From contig NHNY01000001.1 in NCBI GenBank assembly GCA_002786065.1, positions 682,001 to 746,000 of the forward strand: a stretch of 64,000 nt of DNA. The letters are read 5' to 3'. Shown in pieces: positions 50,680 to 62,088 of the stretch; the first letter of the stretch is position 1; the number at the start of each line of letters is the position of its first letter. Under the pieces are notes generated by a model that worked only from the letters and a program-made list of their open reading frames with translations, did not search any database and had not been told where the DNA came from. Position numbers and translations under genes: made by a program. This DNA comes from Microcyclospora pomicola. Its lineage: Eukaryota; Ascomycota; Dothideomycetes; Capnodiales.

Positions 50680-53600
50680 ATGAGCAGCAAGAAACGCGCT
50701 CATGGCGAAGGTGAATCGCCTGTGGACGCCACCTCGCCGCCGCTGGAGTCGGGCAACTCAACGACCAATTTCCGCAATGTGTCGGCCTGCAATCGGTGAG
50801 CTCATGTCGCGAGCTACGGCGGTCAAAGGGAGGCTACAGGCGTATCACCGGTTACTGATCATCCTCGCTATGCAGGTGTCGCAATAGGAAGAACCGCTGC
50901 GACCAGAAATTGCCGCGTTGTTCGGGGTGCGAAAAGGCCAATGTCAAATGCGTGGGCTTCGATCCCGTCAGCCGCAGAGTCATTCCACGCTCATATGTAA
51001 GTAGGTGTGTTTTAATCGGACTTGAGATCTCACGCCAGCGAGATGATGTGTTTCACGTCCACATGTTGTGCTGCCGTGATGTTGCGTACTCGGATGCAAA
51101 TCGCAGTTTCGTGGTTGTCGAGGCATGACCAGCTGGCTGATCCGTCCCCAGGTCTACTATCTGGAAACTCGAGTGAATAATCTTGAGGCATTACTGAATG
51201 ACCATGGGATCACATTTCCTCCACCATCTGATGACTTTTCGATCTCTGAGGCCATCAAACCAGGCGTGAATGTACCCTTCCCAGCACAAGATGAAGCAGA
51301 TCCAACTGCGAAGAAAAGTCCACCGAGCGCCGCGCAGTCAAGCCTAGATCCAGCATTACGGGAATCGGACGAACCAGCGAAACTCGATCAATTGGTTCGT
51401 AATGTTGGTATGGTTTCCGTGCAGGGGACTTCTGATGCGCGCCTTCAGCCTTCAAATTCGGGTACCTCTTCGGGTATACCCTTCTCTCGAGTCGTCTTTG
51501 CGGCAGTCAAGAGCTCTGTCTCAAATGCTTCACCCGATCGTGGAGCAGCGAAGCAATCAAAGCAGCTTCCAAGCACGACCGCAAGCGGAGGTGGCGGGAG
51601 TAGTTCTTTTTTTGCTTTGCATACCAAGACCACCATGAAGCACGCCCCATTCCCCGACAAAGTAGTGGGTCGCCGACTGGTCGATCTATATTTCGAGCAC
51701 GCCAATCCTCAGATACCCATTTTGCATCGTCCGGAGTTCATGTCACTGTTCGAGAGGGTGTATGCGGCTGAAGCGAGGAGAAGAACAGCACGAGAGCTGT
51801 ATTTGTTAAACATTGTGTTTGCTATTGGATCTGGCATCATCATGGACTCAAGCAATGTCGAGCAGACGGTATCAGCCACTGAAGGCTCCGATGATGCTGC
51901 GGAGCCTCCAAACAAGAAGCGGTATGGGATCGCAAACCAGCAGAATCAGCCGGAGGAATACCATGCAGCAGCGATAGTGCACCTAGAAAACTTCTTAAAT
52001 TCTGCACCAGCAGCGGAAGGTGTTGGAGGCGGTCTCGAGGAGTTGCAGGCTGTTCTGCTTTTAGCAGGTCTTGCGCTCTTACGTCCTGTTGCGCCGGGAC
52101 TGTGGTATATCATTGGAGTTGCTGTGCGCTTAGCCATTGACCTTGGACTTCACTTTGAAGATGCCGATGGCGGGCTAGATAATTTTGTCGTCTACGATGA
52201 GTCAATCCCAAAGTCGATTGGCCGCAAACAGTGGACTAGAGATCTGAAGCGTCGACTCTGGTGGTGTACTTACAGTCTGGACCGCCTCGTCAGTACTTGT
52301 GTCGGAAGACCATTTGGGATCACCGACCAAGTCATTACTACTCCATTCCCGAGCTTGGTGGAAGACCGCTTCATCACAACGGCAGGGTTTCGCCGTCCGC
52401 CACGAACGCAAGAACCCCCAAGCTACAAATTCGTAGCACAGCATTACTTCAGGCTTCGACTCCTGCAATCAGAGATTCTGCAAGTCCTGCAGCACAGACA
52501 AGCTGATGCGATCCGAGCGGTCAATGCTCAGAATCCCAATCGTCCCACCGACCACATGCGAACTGACCTGTCAGTTCCATATATGGAAGGCTTTCGATCT
52601 TTCCGTGACTGGAGAGCAGATGTTGACCACAGACTACTTGAGTGGAAAGAATCTGCACCAAAGCAGTTCGAGACAGGTGTAGCATTCGAGCCGCTATTCC
52701 TCGAGCTGAATTACTGGCAAGCAGTGATCATGCTATATCGTCAATCGCTTGCTGTGCCGGAACCACTTGCAGCAGAATTGAGTCCATCGACAGGTGAAGA
52801 CGTCCACAGCCCGAGCGCAGTGAATCCTGAGGCGAAAGAAGATGAGCAGATGGTGTTCATGAAAGTCGCGCAAGCTGGGCAAACCGTGCTTAAGATTTAT
52901 CGCCAACTGCATCGATTGAAGCTCGTCAATTACACGTTCCTCGCGACGCATCACCTTTTCATGAGTGGTAGGTCGACTAGACATTTCACTACATGACGAA
53001 CGTGCTAACACTCCTGACAGGTATCTCTTTCCTCTATGCCATCTGGCATTCTTCGTTGGTTCGATCCCAACTCACCTTGGACGATGTCGACTTTACCGTC
53101 CTGATTGCGACCTCCGTACTCACAGATCTGATCGAGAAGTGCCCACCAGCGGAAGCATGTCGAGATGCCTTTGCGCGGATGAGTAAGGCCACCATCAGCA
53201 TGTGCATGAGCACAACCGGCTTTGGCAACAGTTCCACGCTGGGCTCTCAACCGCTTAGCAGTCCCGGTGGCTACAATTTCCCTGTCAAGCCGTCCAGCAG
53301 CACCGATGGTTTCAACCTGACGCCGTTCGGAAGAATGCACATGCCCAAGTTCGACATGAACCTCAAAGACCTGTTCTCAGAAGAAGAGATCGCCAACAAC
53401 GCCCAAGGCCGCAAGCCGAGCTATCCTTGCACCCCGTTCCCCCAAGCACAACCCTCCCCCCAAGAACCTCTTTACAACCGTTTCGCCAACCGCGTCGACT
53501 CACGCCCCTCCAACATCCTCCCCTACTCGCACCTCACCAGTCCGCGTTCCGAGCACAGCTCCATCGACATCGATCCCCGCCCGCCGTCGCGCGCCGACCT

Positions 53601-54003
53601 CCACGGCCCGCCGCCCCCGCAACTGCAGCCGCAGCACAGCTACACCTCGGCCCCGACGGCGCACATGACCGACGCCGATGACTTCCCCTTCGACAGCGGC
53701 TTCGACTTCCTCGACCCCGCCGGCCCCGGCATCTCCGCCTCCACCGACGCCGCCGCCACCCACTTCCCGCCCGCCTGGCGCACCCACTCGACCGCCGAGC
53801 TGGACCTGGGCTTCGGCACCGGCGGCACCGCGGGTCCGCTCGAGTTCGACGGCGTCTCGTCGTGGGAGGCCGGGAACGTCGGCGTCGATCTGTTTGATGG
53901 GTTTTTCTTCGGCGGGGGTGGTGGTGGTGGTAGTGGTGGTGGTGGAGGTGGTGGAGGAGGGGATACGGGCAGCAATGCGACTGGGGAGGGGGAGTGGGAG
54001 TGA
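50680..54003 (+). CDS. Zn2Cys6 transcription factor of the PPR1/UaY type
   Basis: Exons 50680-50795, 50876-50996, 51152-52967, 53021-54003; introns 80, 155 and 53 nt; 1011 residues. The zinc cluster, split by intron 1, is Cys37-x2-Cys40-x6-Cys47-x6-Cys54-x2-Cys57-x6-Cys64 (SACNRCRNRKNRCDQ). The following GFDPVSRRVIPRSYVYYLETRV closely resembles the linker and dimerisation start of yeast Ppr1 (pyrimidine) and Aspergillus UaY (purine utilisation), so a role in nucleobase catabolism is likely but not proven. The middle-homology region covers about residues 260-640 (DLYFEHANPQIPILHRPEF, LRPVAPGLWYIIGVAVRLAIDLGLH, RRLWWCTYSLDRLVSTCVGRPFGI). The C-terminus is GC-rich, Pro/Ser/Asp-rich and ends with a glycine run before GEGEWE, probably an activation domain. 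Confidence 0.9.
53911..53961 (+). repeat. GGN triplet repeat coding a polyglycine tract
   Basis: Mostly GGT/GGA triplets that encode about 17 glycines with one Ser near the end of the Zn2Cys6 protein. Low-complexity, prone to length change. Confidence 0.8.
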
Positions 54004-54851
54004 GTTCCAAGGAAGGGAGATGTATGGTTCCCATCTACTGTTTGTACAGAGACTCTAGCGCGGATGGAAATATGGCAGGTAGCCTGTCGAGCATCGACGT
54101 ACTAGCGCCATCGGTGCGATCTCACTGACCTCTCTCCACGCTTTGGAAGAACTGTGTAAAATGAGACAGACATCAACAAGCAACTTTTCACGTGTGAAGA
54201 GGGACATGTAAAGCACCGGCAGAGAGAGAAATCGGACATTAGATTCGAGCAGAAAGGGGGTATATAGTTCGATAGCTAGTCCAAGCACACACACACACAC
54301 ACACACACACACATGCAGCACATGACATCCAATGGGGAAGAGAGATGGCGAGGTCGAGAGGTCGACGGGCGGCGAGAGGGTTGGACAGGTCTTGATGGAC
54401 GGGGAGGCATCGTTACTGGATCGCCGCGCCTAGGCCCTGTTCTGTCGTGCTGAGCTTCGTGACCTGACCCAACCCGACCTGACCGTGAATCAAACGCCGT
54501 GCGAGCTTTTGACCTGCCATCGTCGCTCGTGAGCGATGGTCTAATAGATAGCCGGACTCCTGAACCAAAGCCTGAGGAGATCTCCAAGGGAGCAATGGTG
54601 GACTCCGAAGCACCATGTGATCGTCGATCAGACGTCCCGCCAGCATCAGAAGCAGCCGCTCCGACACCGCATCCGAATCCAAAAGCCGGTGATTTGTTTC
54701 TTATCCATGCGGCATTCGTGATTGTAGAAGATACAGCGAAAACGGTCAAGGAAATCTACACTCGAATACGCCCCCGGCTTCGTCAATGGACATTGGTGGT
54801 GCTAAGAATCAAGGGCACGCTGGAAGCAGAGCATGGAAACCAAGGTTCGTG
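54004..54851. other. Convergent 3' region with a CA microsatellite
   Basis: Lies between the Zn2Cys6 gene and the converging rhodopsin-domain gene. A plus-strand frame entering from 54499 continues through the opposite-strand gene and is judged spurious. Apart from the microsatellite nothing is recognised. Confidence 0.55.
54286..54313. repeat. (CA)14 microsatellite
   Basis: Uninterrupted CA dinucleotide repeat of 14 units in a convergent 3' region. Confidence 0.97.
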
Positions 54852-56648
54852 TCATGAACGGAGGAGACCACCGGCGTCGCTGAGGGGGAGATCGTCTGCT
54901 GCAGCTGCGTTGCTCGTCGCAGTCGTGGAGGTGGGAGGATGTGAGTGTTGTGGTCCAGGCATGGACGAGGAGCGAAGGGAGGCGTGGTATTCGTCCTCGG
55001 CGTCGGCATGCTGTGCTGGCACAGTTGTAGGATGGCTGGTGGCATGTGGCGGTGCAGACACGGGTGAGTACGAATGGTCGCTGGTTGGACTGACTCCCAG
55101 CAGACCCCCGGCGTCCTGCAAGCTGAGCTGGGTCTCGTGCCGCTCGAGCATAGGGCCTAGTACTCCAATGGGTGCGCTATATCGGGATCGCGCACTCGAT
55201 TGAAGCTCGTGGGGCTCGGAGCCGCGCCGCCGGCCGAATGTTGGAACATGGAGTTGAGACATGGGACTTTGCCAACCTGGACTACGGCTCGGGGACTGAT
55301 GCCCCGGGTCGTGACGTGCGGTGTATTGTGCAAAGTCCTGTGCTCTGGTGCCCATCGGACTGCACGATTCGGTGACAGTGGTTGAGCCGCGCGATCGAGG
55401 ACCATTCTCCAGCAGGCCGCCCACGTCGAAAAAGGATACCCTGCGAGTGGTGGAGGGCGTGGATGGAAGCTGATCACTCGTCATCGGCTTACGCATGGAG
55501 TCTTCACTCAGACTACTGCGATCATCCACTTGGCGAGTGTCAAGGCGAGAAAAGTCGGGCATGCGGTACCGCCCCGGGTCAAAGTCCTTCCGCGCGGGCT
55601 GAGCGGGTGGGGCTGGCCGTGGTGTTGTGTCGGGCGTGTCCCGAAGATGCTCGGGGATTCTGCAACCCATCGACAGGAACAGATCCTCGTCACTGTCCAA
55701 CTGGTGCAAGGTGGCAAGTGTCGGACGACGGATCGAGGAGTGCTCGGCACTCTCGGCGACACTCCGAGACCGATATTTGTTCTTTTTGGTGCCTTTGCCG
55801 CGCACAAAGGAGCCGAGAATGACACCATTAGACACCATGGTCGAGGCCAAGATCTCGCAACTGGCCCAGACGGTGCGGTACTGTTGCAATCCGGCGGATT
55901 TGATGACTTCCGGCACACGCGTCGCCGTCACCCCGATCATGATCACGGACAGACTGAATAGTGATGCAAGTTGCAGTTTCCGTTTCCAGGTCTGGCCAGA
56001 TCGCAGCACAATAGGAATAGGAAAGGCGACCAGTAAGATATCGGTGATGATGTCGCAAGTGCCCATTGAAATCAGCTGGGCAAAGCCTTGTCGACATCGA
56101 GGTCCGGGGTCAGGTAGCACCTGCCAGTAATTGTGAAACGGCTGGCATTCCGTCAAAGTGGTGATGACGACGATGATGAAGGTGACGAGCAGGAAGATTC
56201 GGATTCCTTGCAGCGTCATCTCGTAGCTGCGCCGCCAGATGCGGATCGTGATCCTCTTCAAGAACTCCGATACGGTGAGCTTGCTCATCCAGATGTACGC
56301 CGCAAAGAAGATGCGCGCGGCCAGCACCAGTCGGGACCCGATCTCGCGGTGCTGAAGTTGCGTTTCCGTAAAAGTATGTCCCACGGTCTGGACGTTGTTC
56401 GTGCCGTAGATCAACACGACGTGTATGCAACCCATGCGGATGAACAGCGGCACCATGGCAGCCAGCATGATCCAATCTTCCCGGAACAAGACATCGGAGC
56501 GGATCTTACGGCCACAGGCGCGGGTGATGATGATGACGGCGGAGAAGCAGGTGCACCACCAGCTGAACAGGAGGGTCGGGTTGTTTGAGAGACGAGTGCG
56601 TGGATCTGGCGGCGCATCGCTCCAGAGGTCTCGGATGACGGCGAGCAT
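54852..56648 (-). CDS. Fungal rhodopsin-domain seven-helix membrane protein with three GGLL motifs
   Basis: Single exon, 598 residues, true ATG. Seven hydrophobic segments at about 24-43, 57-80, 107-125, 147-165, 192-213, 224-246 and 255-280 with the family marks CQPFHNYW, the Cys pair around [27 protein letters not shown] and [23 protein letters not shown]. These proteins (Rhodopsin_dom; related to PTH11-like receptors but without a CFEM domain here) are found only in fungi and lack the retinal lysine of true rhodopsins; function is mostly unknown, often proposed as receptor-like. Residues 285-598 are a hydrophilic cytosolic tail rich in Ser, Pro and Arg, with D(V/A)GGLL at 408-413, 512-517 and 591-596, the last two residues from the end. 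Confidence 0.88.
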   Translation of the reverse strand: MLAVIRDLWSDAPPDPRTRLSNNPTLLFSWWCTCFSAVIIITRACGRKIRSDVLFREDWIMLAAMVPLFIRMGCIHVVLIYGTNNVQTVGHTFTETQLQHREIGSRLVLAARIFFAAYIWMSKLTVSEFLKRITIRIWRRSYEMTLQGIRIFLLVTFIIVVITTLTECQPFHNYWQVLPDPGPRCRQGFAQLISMGTCDIITDILLVAFPIPIVLRSGQTWKRKLQLASLFSLSVIMIGVTATRVPEVIKSAGLQQYRTVWASCEILASTMVSNGVILGSFVRGKGTKKNKYRSRSVAESAEHSSIRRPTLATLHQLDSDEDLFLSMGCRIPEHLRDTPDTTPRPAPPAQPARKDFDPGRYRMPDFSRLDTRQVDDRSSLSEDSMRKPMTSDQLPSTPSTTRRVSFFDVGGLLENGPRSRGSTTVTESCSPMGTRAQDFAQYTARHDPGHQSPSRSPGWQSPMSQLHVPTFGRRRGSEPHELQSSARSRYSAPIGVLGPMLERHETQLSLQDAGGLLGVSPTSDHSYSPVSAPPHATSHPTTVPAQHADAEDEYHASLRSSSMPGPQHSHPPTSTTATSNAAAADDLPLSDAGGLLRS

Positions 56649-57902
56649 CCTCGACGGGAAGACTTGGGTTTGACGAGACGGCGGCGCTCAGCCCACGCAG
56701 GGCGAGCTGCGACTGTGTTCCGCCGCAGTTGATCGAGGTGTCGGGCGTGGTAGAGCGAAGGAAACGCTGGTGGTGGTAGTGGTCTGACGGAGAAGCAGAC
56801 GAGGTCGCTTCATGCCAGCTGCTGAGAACCAGGGTCTAGACGCAGGTGTGGAGGTGTCTGCGCACGAGGCTCGGGGGCTAGTACTATAGCACGCGACAGG
56901 GCCGAGTCGGGACAAGTCGAGCGTCAGAGTTGGGGCAAGTGAACAGGATGGATGAAACAGATACAGATACAGATGGAGGGAAAGATGGTGATGTTGAGGT
57001 GAGCGTGATAACCACCATAATCCGGCACAAGGCACAGCACCGCACAGCACAGCACAGCAGCGTGATACCTTATTCTTAGTCGGTCAGATGCTGGAATGGG
57101 GTCGAGGGAGATAGGCGGCGGCAAGGATGAGCACGCCCAGCCGGTGCCACCACCCAAAAGATGCCTCCCCCACCATATCATCTCACTCTCACCATATCTA
57201 TCATTATCGTTGGTCGTATGCTCCGCGGATGGGGAAGCGGCCCAGTACGACCAGCCTGGCCGCCCCTCGTTGAGTCGTCGGGTGCCGGGGTATCGACCTG
57301 CGACATCCAACGCAATCCGGGCGCGCGGCCGAGATAAGGGCCATCCGACGGTTGGGGGGGGACGAAACCGCCACGAAAGGAAGCTGACGAGGCCGGGCAG
57401 CAGAGAATGAAACCGCAGCACGGTATACTTGGATACTATACAGTATGGACGATGCTGTATTGAGAATACGTGAATACGAATGTGATTGTTAGATATTTAG
57501 CCGAAGTGCCGCACATCGACGCCGGCGGGGATGGAATGGGGATCCTGGCGGTCACGTGCCCCATGCTGCACGCGAGATGAAGTGAACAATTACCACCGGA
57601 TCCACTTCCGCCAACGGTCAAGACACTACTGCTGGCCTCCTATCTCAAGAACTCAGGTTCTATAAAGAACTAACATCGGCAGGACTTAACGACAGCCATG
57701 TATCTTGGTATCAATAGTCCTCATCTGACATGGATCTATGTAGCCGATGTGCTAGCATCTCTGGTCAAATATCGTACGGCGGCGAGATCTTTAAAGGCCT
57801 GCTTGCTGAGCTACTGGTACACTTGCTCATACATGATATTGATGAGAATCTGGGGTTTCATGTCACATGTATGTCTATGCCGCTGCTATTCATTGCCAAC
57901 AT
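56649..57902. other. Intergenic region with short tandem repeats
   Basis: No gene supported. It holds short pentamer repeats (GCACA units, about 57033-57060) and three ATACAG units near 56961-56978, plus a G8 run near 57352. It should contain the promoter of the rhodopsin-domain gene and the 3' flank of SPB4. Confidence 0.55.
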
Positions 57903-59915
57903 TCAGTCGAACCCTTCAAACTCCTCCCCCTCCCCTCCCTCCGCCGCCGCAGCGGTCTGCTGTCGCACCAGCTCGACCAGATGCTCCAGTTCCTTCTCGC
58001 TCGCCCGCTCCGCCTCACTCATCTTCCCATTCCGCTCGGCCTTCCGACGCACGTCTTTCCGCTCCCGTCGCGCCTCGCGCACCCCCTTCGCCTCCTTTTG
58101 CCCACTCCATGCCCGTTCTTTGCGTCGACGCAGATCCTCCGCGGCACCTCCCAGCCGGGCTGGCAGTCTCGGCCGCTCGCCACGTGCAATCGTAGCGAGG
58201 ATCTCTTGTCGCGCTGTCTCACGAACGCTGTCGGCATATGGCAGTGCGTCTAGGTTGAAGTCGCCGTCCAGCCCAAGCCCGTGTGTGCGATCTGCTGCAG
58301 CTTCAGGGAAGTGTTTCTTCAGCTCGGGCATCTTCGGCCATTTGAGTAGTCCCCACGCGCGACCCATCTCCACCCAGTCGACTTTACGGATGCTGAAGAT
58401 ATCAGCCGGAAGCTGCTTGGTATATGCTTGGGTCCAGCTGACAAAGGCTCGTTGTGATCGGTCGTGCATCTCTCGTTTATGGGTGATCGCCGTTCTTATC
58501 TGCGCTATGGTCTGCGTGATTTCGTCGTTGGAAATGACGGGTGTAGATGGGTAAGGCTCAAGTTTCGTGCCTTGGAGGTCCAAATACTTGATATAATCCT
58601 CTTCGTTCCCCTCATTCACAAAAGTGACAGCAAGGCCTCGTTTCCCAGCTCGGCCTGAACGACCGCATCGATGAATGAAATCCTTAGGCTGGCTCGGCGG
58701 ATCTAGCTGAACCACCATGTCAATGTCCGGGATATCTATCCCTCGTGCAAGGACGTCCGTCGTCAGAAGCATTGCAGGTGTCGTCGCATCACGGAATCTT
58801 TGGAGATTCTTGGCCCGGATCGCTGCCTTGTGATCGCCGTGTAGTGGAAATACTGCCACTCCGAGTACTGCTGGAAGCACATGACTCCAGTAATCAACGC
58901 CAGCACGTGTCGACACGTAGACGATGGTTTTTTGTGCATTTGCCTCGGAAAGGATATGTTTCAGCACAGGGAGCTTTGCGGTCGGTCTCACCACGACGTG
59001 GCACAACTTCAAGCTCTCTGGAGTCTTCTTGTCCAGCGCTCCGGTCTTGCTTCGTACTTTTGCACTAATTTTGAACGGGTAGCGCATCCCCACCCGTACC
59101 AACTCATCCACAGCCTCCGATACAGATGCACTGAACAAGCCAGTTCGCCGCTCCTTTGGCACGATTTCTAGGAGTTTTTGAAGATCTGCCTGGAAGTTTG
59201 AGTCCAGCAATCGATCCGCCTCGTCCAGGACCAGTAGATCAAACCAATGGCGCTTTAAAACCACCTTTGAAGACTGTAGCACCTCCAGCAATCGTTTCGG
59301 CGTCCCGATAAGAATGTTGGGGTTGATCGTAGAGAATGTCGCTAGATCCTCGCCAAGTTTCGTGCGACCACCGATCAGCAGCTGCGGGATCAGATACGGT
59401 CCTGGCGGGATCTCTGGTTTGGCGATCGGCTCCTCGCCTTCACTATCGGATAATCCGTCATCTGCGATCGCAGCAGCAGCGAGCACTGCCGCGGACGGAG
59501 CATGAAACGCCAGCAAGCTTTTTAGCACCTCGTGAATCTGAGTTGCGAGCTCCTTCGTCGGCGCAAGAACGATGCTTCGCACGTGATTCTTCTTGTTGGG
59601 TTCTTCCAGGGCCAGCAATCGCATCACAATTGGGATCAGGAAACTGAGCGTCTTGCCGCTGCCTGTCACAGCCTAAGTGATTTTGTCAGCACCGTGTTTT
59701 CGGAACAGTAGGCCATAGTTCCGAGCGAGCGAACCGACCTCGACGACCAAGTCCTTGTTTCCCATCAGAAGTGGTATGGCCATAGCCTGGACGGGCGTGG
59801 TGCGCGCAAAGCCCATGCTGTGTGTAAAGTCCAGAATCCATTCTGCGAGTTCCGGAGTGAGTGCCTCGAAAGATTTGGGCTGCTTCTTACCAGCCGCGTC
59901 GGGGGCTGCCATCAT
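57903..59915 (-). CDS. SPB4: ATP-dependent rRNA helicase Spb4 (DEAD-box)
   Basis: Nucleolar helicase for 60S subunit assembly, acting on 27S pre-rRNA. Exons 59739-59915 and 57903-59672 (66-nt intron, donor GTCGGT) give 648 residues. Motifs in order: Q-motif TTPVQAMAIPLL, Walker A AVTGSGKT (60-67, rebuilt by splicing), PTKELA, GTPKRL, DEAD (209-212), motif III as SAS instead of SAT, VYVSTRAGVDYW, TTDVLARGIDIPDIDMVVQLD and HRCGRSGRAGKRG. The C-terminal extension contains WVEMGRAWGLLKWPKMPEL, diagnostic for Spb4, then a highly basic coiled segment and an acidic end (EGEEFEGFD). Two adjacent ATGs occur at the start. Confidence 0.95.
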
Positions 59916-60251
59916 GAGATCTTATACATGTAGTAGACTGCTACGGTATCGTGAACGTCGTTTATAGAGATGCTGGCGCAAAAGAAAAAGAGTTTAGAGT
60001 TTCATGGAGGCTTGCACATGGCGCTCTAGTCCAGATTTGGGCATGACCAACGATCAAGCAGCGACTATCATGGCAACTCTTCGAACATCTACAAGTAGAC
60101 CCTCTGCTTGAACTCAAGACTTCCCTGCGAAGATCAGACGAGATATTTGAGTAGAAGCGTAGCGGAAAGCTCGGAGTTCTATTTCCTTCGTACGCTATCA
60201 AAGTCCCACCAATTGAAGTATAAATACATATACTGTACAAACATCATTATC
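59916..60251. other. Short intergenic region between SPB4 and TED1-like genes
   Basis: Promoter of SPB4 and 3' flank of the metallophosphoesterase gene. A tRNA-like impression near 60150 was examined and rejected. Nothing else seen. Confidence 0.5.
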
Positions 60252-61742
60252 CTACAACGACTTCTTTGTGCTTACCACTACCCTCCGTACTCGTCGATCA
60301 TGCATTTCTTCCAATAACGCAGCGAACACGGCCCCGATACCTAGCCCAAGCTCAATGAGTCCAAGTACATGCACAGCCCACCAGATGTGCTGGACTCCGA
60401 GCACACAAACATCGTAATCGAAGCGCCACTCGCCCGCTTCACGATCGAACCAAGCGCTGAAGAGGCCAGCATTGCCGGAAAAGGAGCCCATCATGCTGCG
60501 TACGGTAATTTCTCGTATCGCTTCGCTACTGGAATTCAATCGTTGGGCACGAGAAAGCTGAAACGGAGCAGCAGACCACGAGTCCTGAGACTTGGGGACA
60601 GAGGTGTGGAGAGTGTCGCAGCCTTCATGATCATGGCCATTGAGGATGACTGCCGTACTTTCTAGCGCCAGTCCTTTGAGTATCTCTTGACTGATCTCCG
60701 GACTTAGATGATTTTGCTCCTTGATACCTCCACCCTCTTCAGGAGAGAAGTATGAGAAGAATGGCGCATCCACGCAAATTCCTGCTTCTTTGTGGAGAGG
60801 AATATGTGTGAGGAGAATCGTTGCAGAGCTCGGGTCTCTACGAGCATTGTCTGTGATATGTCCTTTGAGGTATTCTCGGCTCTGCTCTTGCAACTCAGTG
60901 TAGAAGGACGGTGAATCAAGATTCATCGAGTTGAGGATCACCAGTCGCAGTTCAGGAACTGCATTTGTTGGTTCCGCCAGAATCCATGTAGCTAGGGTTT
61001 CCAAGGTGGGTTTCGAGCTCTCGTTAAGTCCAAATCGAATCTCCCAGTTTACCCTGCCAAAGGCTGCTTCGAACCTTTCGATTCTCCTCTCGTCGATGTC
61101 GCCCGCATAGCCAATATCATGATTGCCGGCCACGGCAATGATCCTGTCCTCCCATCGCTTATCCCCACCTAGAACCTCATGCCGTCCACTGACATCGGTA
61201 ATCGACGGTGGCACTTTCTCCCCATGTTTAAATACCCGATGCCAAAATCTATCACTCCGCCGAGCAAACTCCTCGTCGCCAATCCATTGGCTGCCAAGCA
61301 AATCGCCCAGCACGACAATGTGTGACGGTTGCGTCCACCACTTCACTGAGCGGTAGATATGCGCCAGGTATAGATCATTCCCCCAAAGATCCAAACTCTT
61401 CCTGTATCCCTGCAGCACTCGGCCCAGATCCTCCGTGATTCCTGTCGCGAATCCCTCCTGCCATATCCGTTCGCCGACCGACTTGTCGTGTCGCGCGCGC
61501 GGGATCGAGGTGTCCCCTTCCAATTGCGGATCTCCCAAGGCCAGGAGTCGGAACGGCGCTATCTCAGCGGATGCGCCAGGTCTGCTGGTGCTGCCATCGA
61601 GGTAGCAAGCTGCTTCGGCCTGTCTGGCCGGTGGGAAGCTGCAGTTTTGGAACACTGGGTAGAAGTATAGGTAGCAGAAGCCAATCAAGGTCGGAGGGAG
61701 CAGGAAGCGGAAGACTGTGGACAGAATATCGGAAGATCGCAT
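60252..61742 (-). CDS. Membrane-bound metallophosphoesterase, Ted1/Cdc1 (PGAP5-like)
   Basis: ER/Golgi phosphoesterase family that removes ethanolamine-phosphate from GPI-anchor mannose and so helps export GPI proteins with p24 proteins. Single exon; the start is the ATG at 61742, giving 496 residues (the frame extends upstream only via TTG). An N-terminal anchor (LLPPTLIGFCYLYFYPVF, about residues 15-32) precedes the catalytic domain: LLALGDPQLEG, HIVVLGDLLGS, VAGNHDIGYAG, TILLTHIPLHK and ILNGHDHEGCD are the metal-binding blocks. A second membrane segment near the C-terminus (WWAVHVLGLIELGLGIGAVFAALL) is followed by a basic cytosolic end, RRVVVSTKKSL, whose lysines could serve ER retrieval. 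Ted1 and Cdc1 cannot be separated with certainty by eye. Confidence 0.9.
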   Translation of the reverse strand: MRSSDILSTVFRFLLPPTLIGFCYLYFYPVFQNCSFPPARQAEAACYLDGSTSRPGASAEIAPFRLLALGDPQLEGDTSIPRARHDKSVGERIWQEGFATGITEDLGRVLQGYRKSLDLWGNDLYLAHIYRSVKWWTQPSHIVVLGDLLGSQWIGDEEFARRSDRFWHRVFKHGEKVPPSITDVSGRHEVLGGDKRWEDRIIAVAGNHDIGYAGDIDERRIERFEAAFGRVNWEIRFGLNESSKPTLETLATWILAEPTNAVPELRLVILNSMNLDSPSFYTELQEQSREYLKGHITDNARRDPSSATILLTHIPLHKEAGICVDAPFFSYFSPEEGGGIKEQNHLSPEISQEILKGLALESTAVILNGHDHEGCDTLHTSVPKSQDSWSAAPFQLSRAQRLNSSSEAIREITVRSMMGSFSGNAGLFSAWFDREAGEWRFDYDVCVLGVQHIWWAVHVLGLIELGLGIGAVFAALLEEMHDRRVRRVVVSTKKSL

Positions 61743-62088
61743 ACCAGCGGCATCTCTAAGCCGGGGATTGCTGGAGCCGTGTACAACGAAAAGCTTCTTT
61801 CTTGCTTGTTTGTGTGAACAAGCGGTGTTCGGCTTTACCTTAGGGTTGGACGTTTTAGGGTTGTCCAAGTTCTACGACAATAACTTCTAGGGGCATTCAA
61901 CGTTTACATTTCATAGCTTCAACTCGATCTCGTCTACCCTGATATATTCGATATAAAGATAGGTAGTCTTGATATTGTGCTCCTCCCGCACGAGTGCAAA
62001 TCAAGTCGAAACATCCGCTCCTTTGGGTCAGGAGTAGTAGGACGCGTGCCAGACATTTCGAATATCACTATCATACTGTATTTCTACA
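61743..62088. other. Short intergenic region upstream of the Ted1-like gene
   Basis: Between the Ted1-like start and the Ipk1 stop, both on the minus strand. An in-frame TTG-led extension of the Ted1-like frame up to 61868 was not accepted. Nothing else recognised. Confidence 0.5.

Noticed and set aside
54499-55203. 234-codon plus-strand frame
   Set aside because: Its second half is the complement of the rhodopsin-domain gene and its first half shows no family features.
60130-60220. Possible tRNA gene (a B-box-like GGAGTTCTATTTCC)
   Set aside because: No T stem forms around the TTC, and no acceptor or anticodon stem can be drawn.
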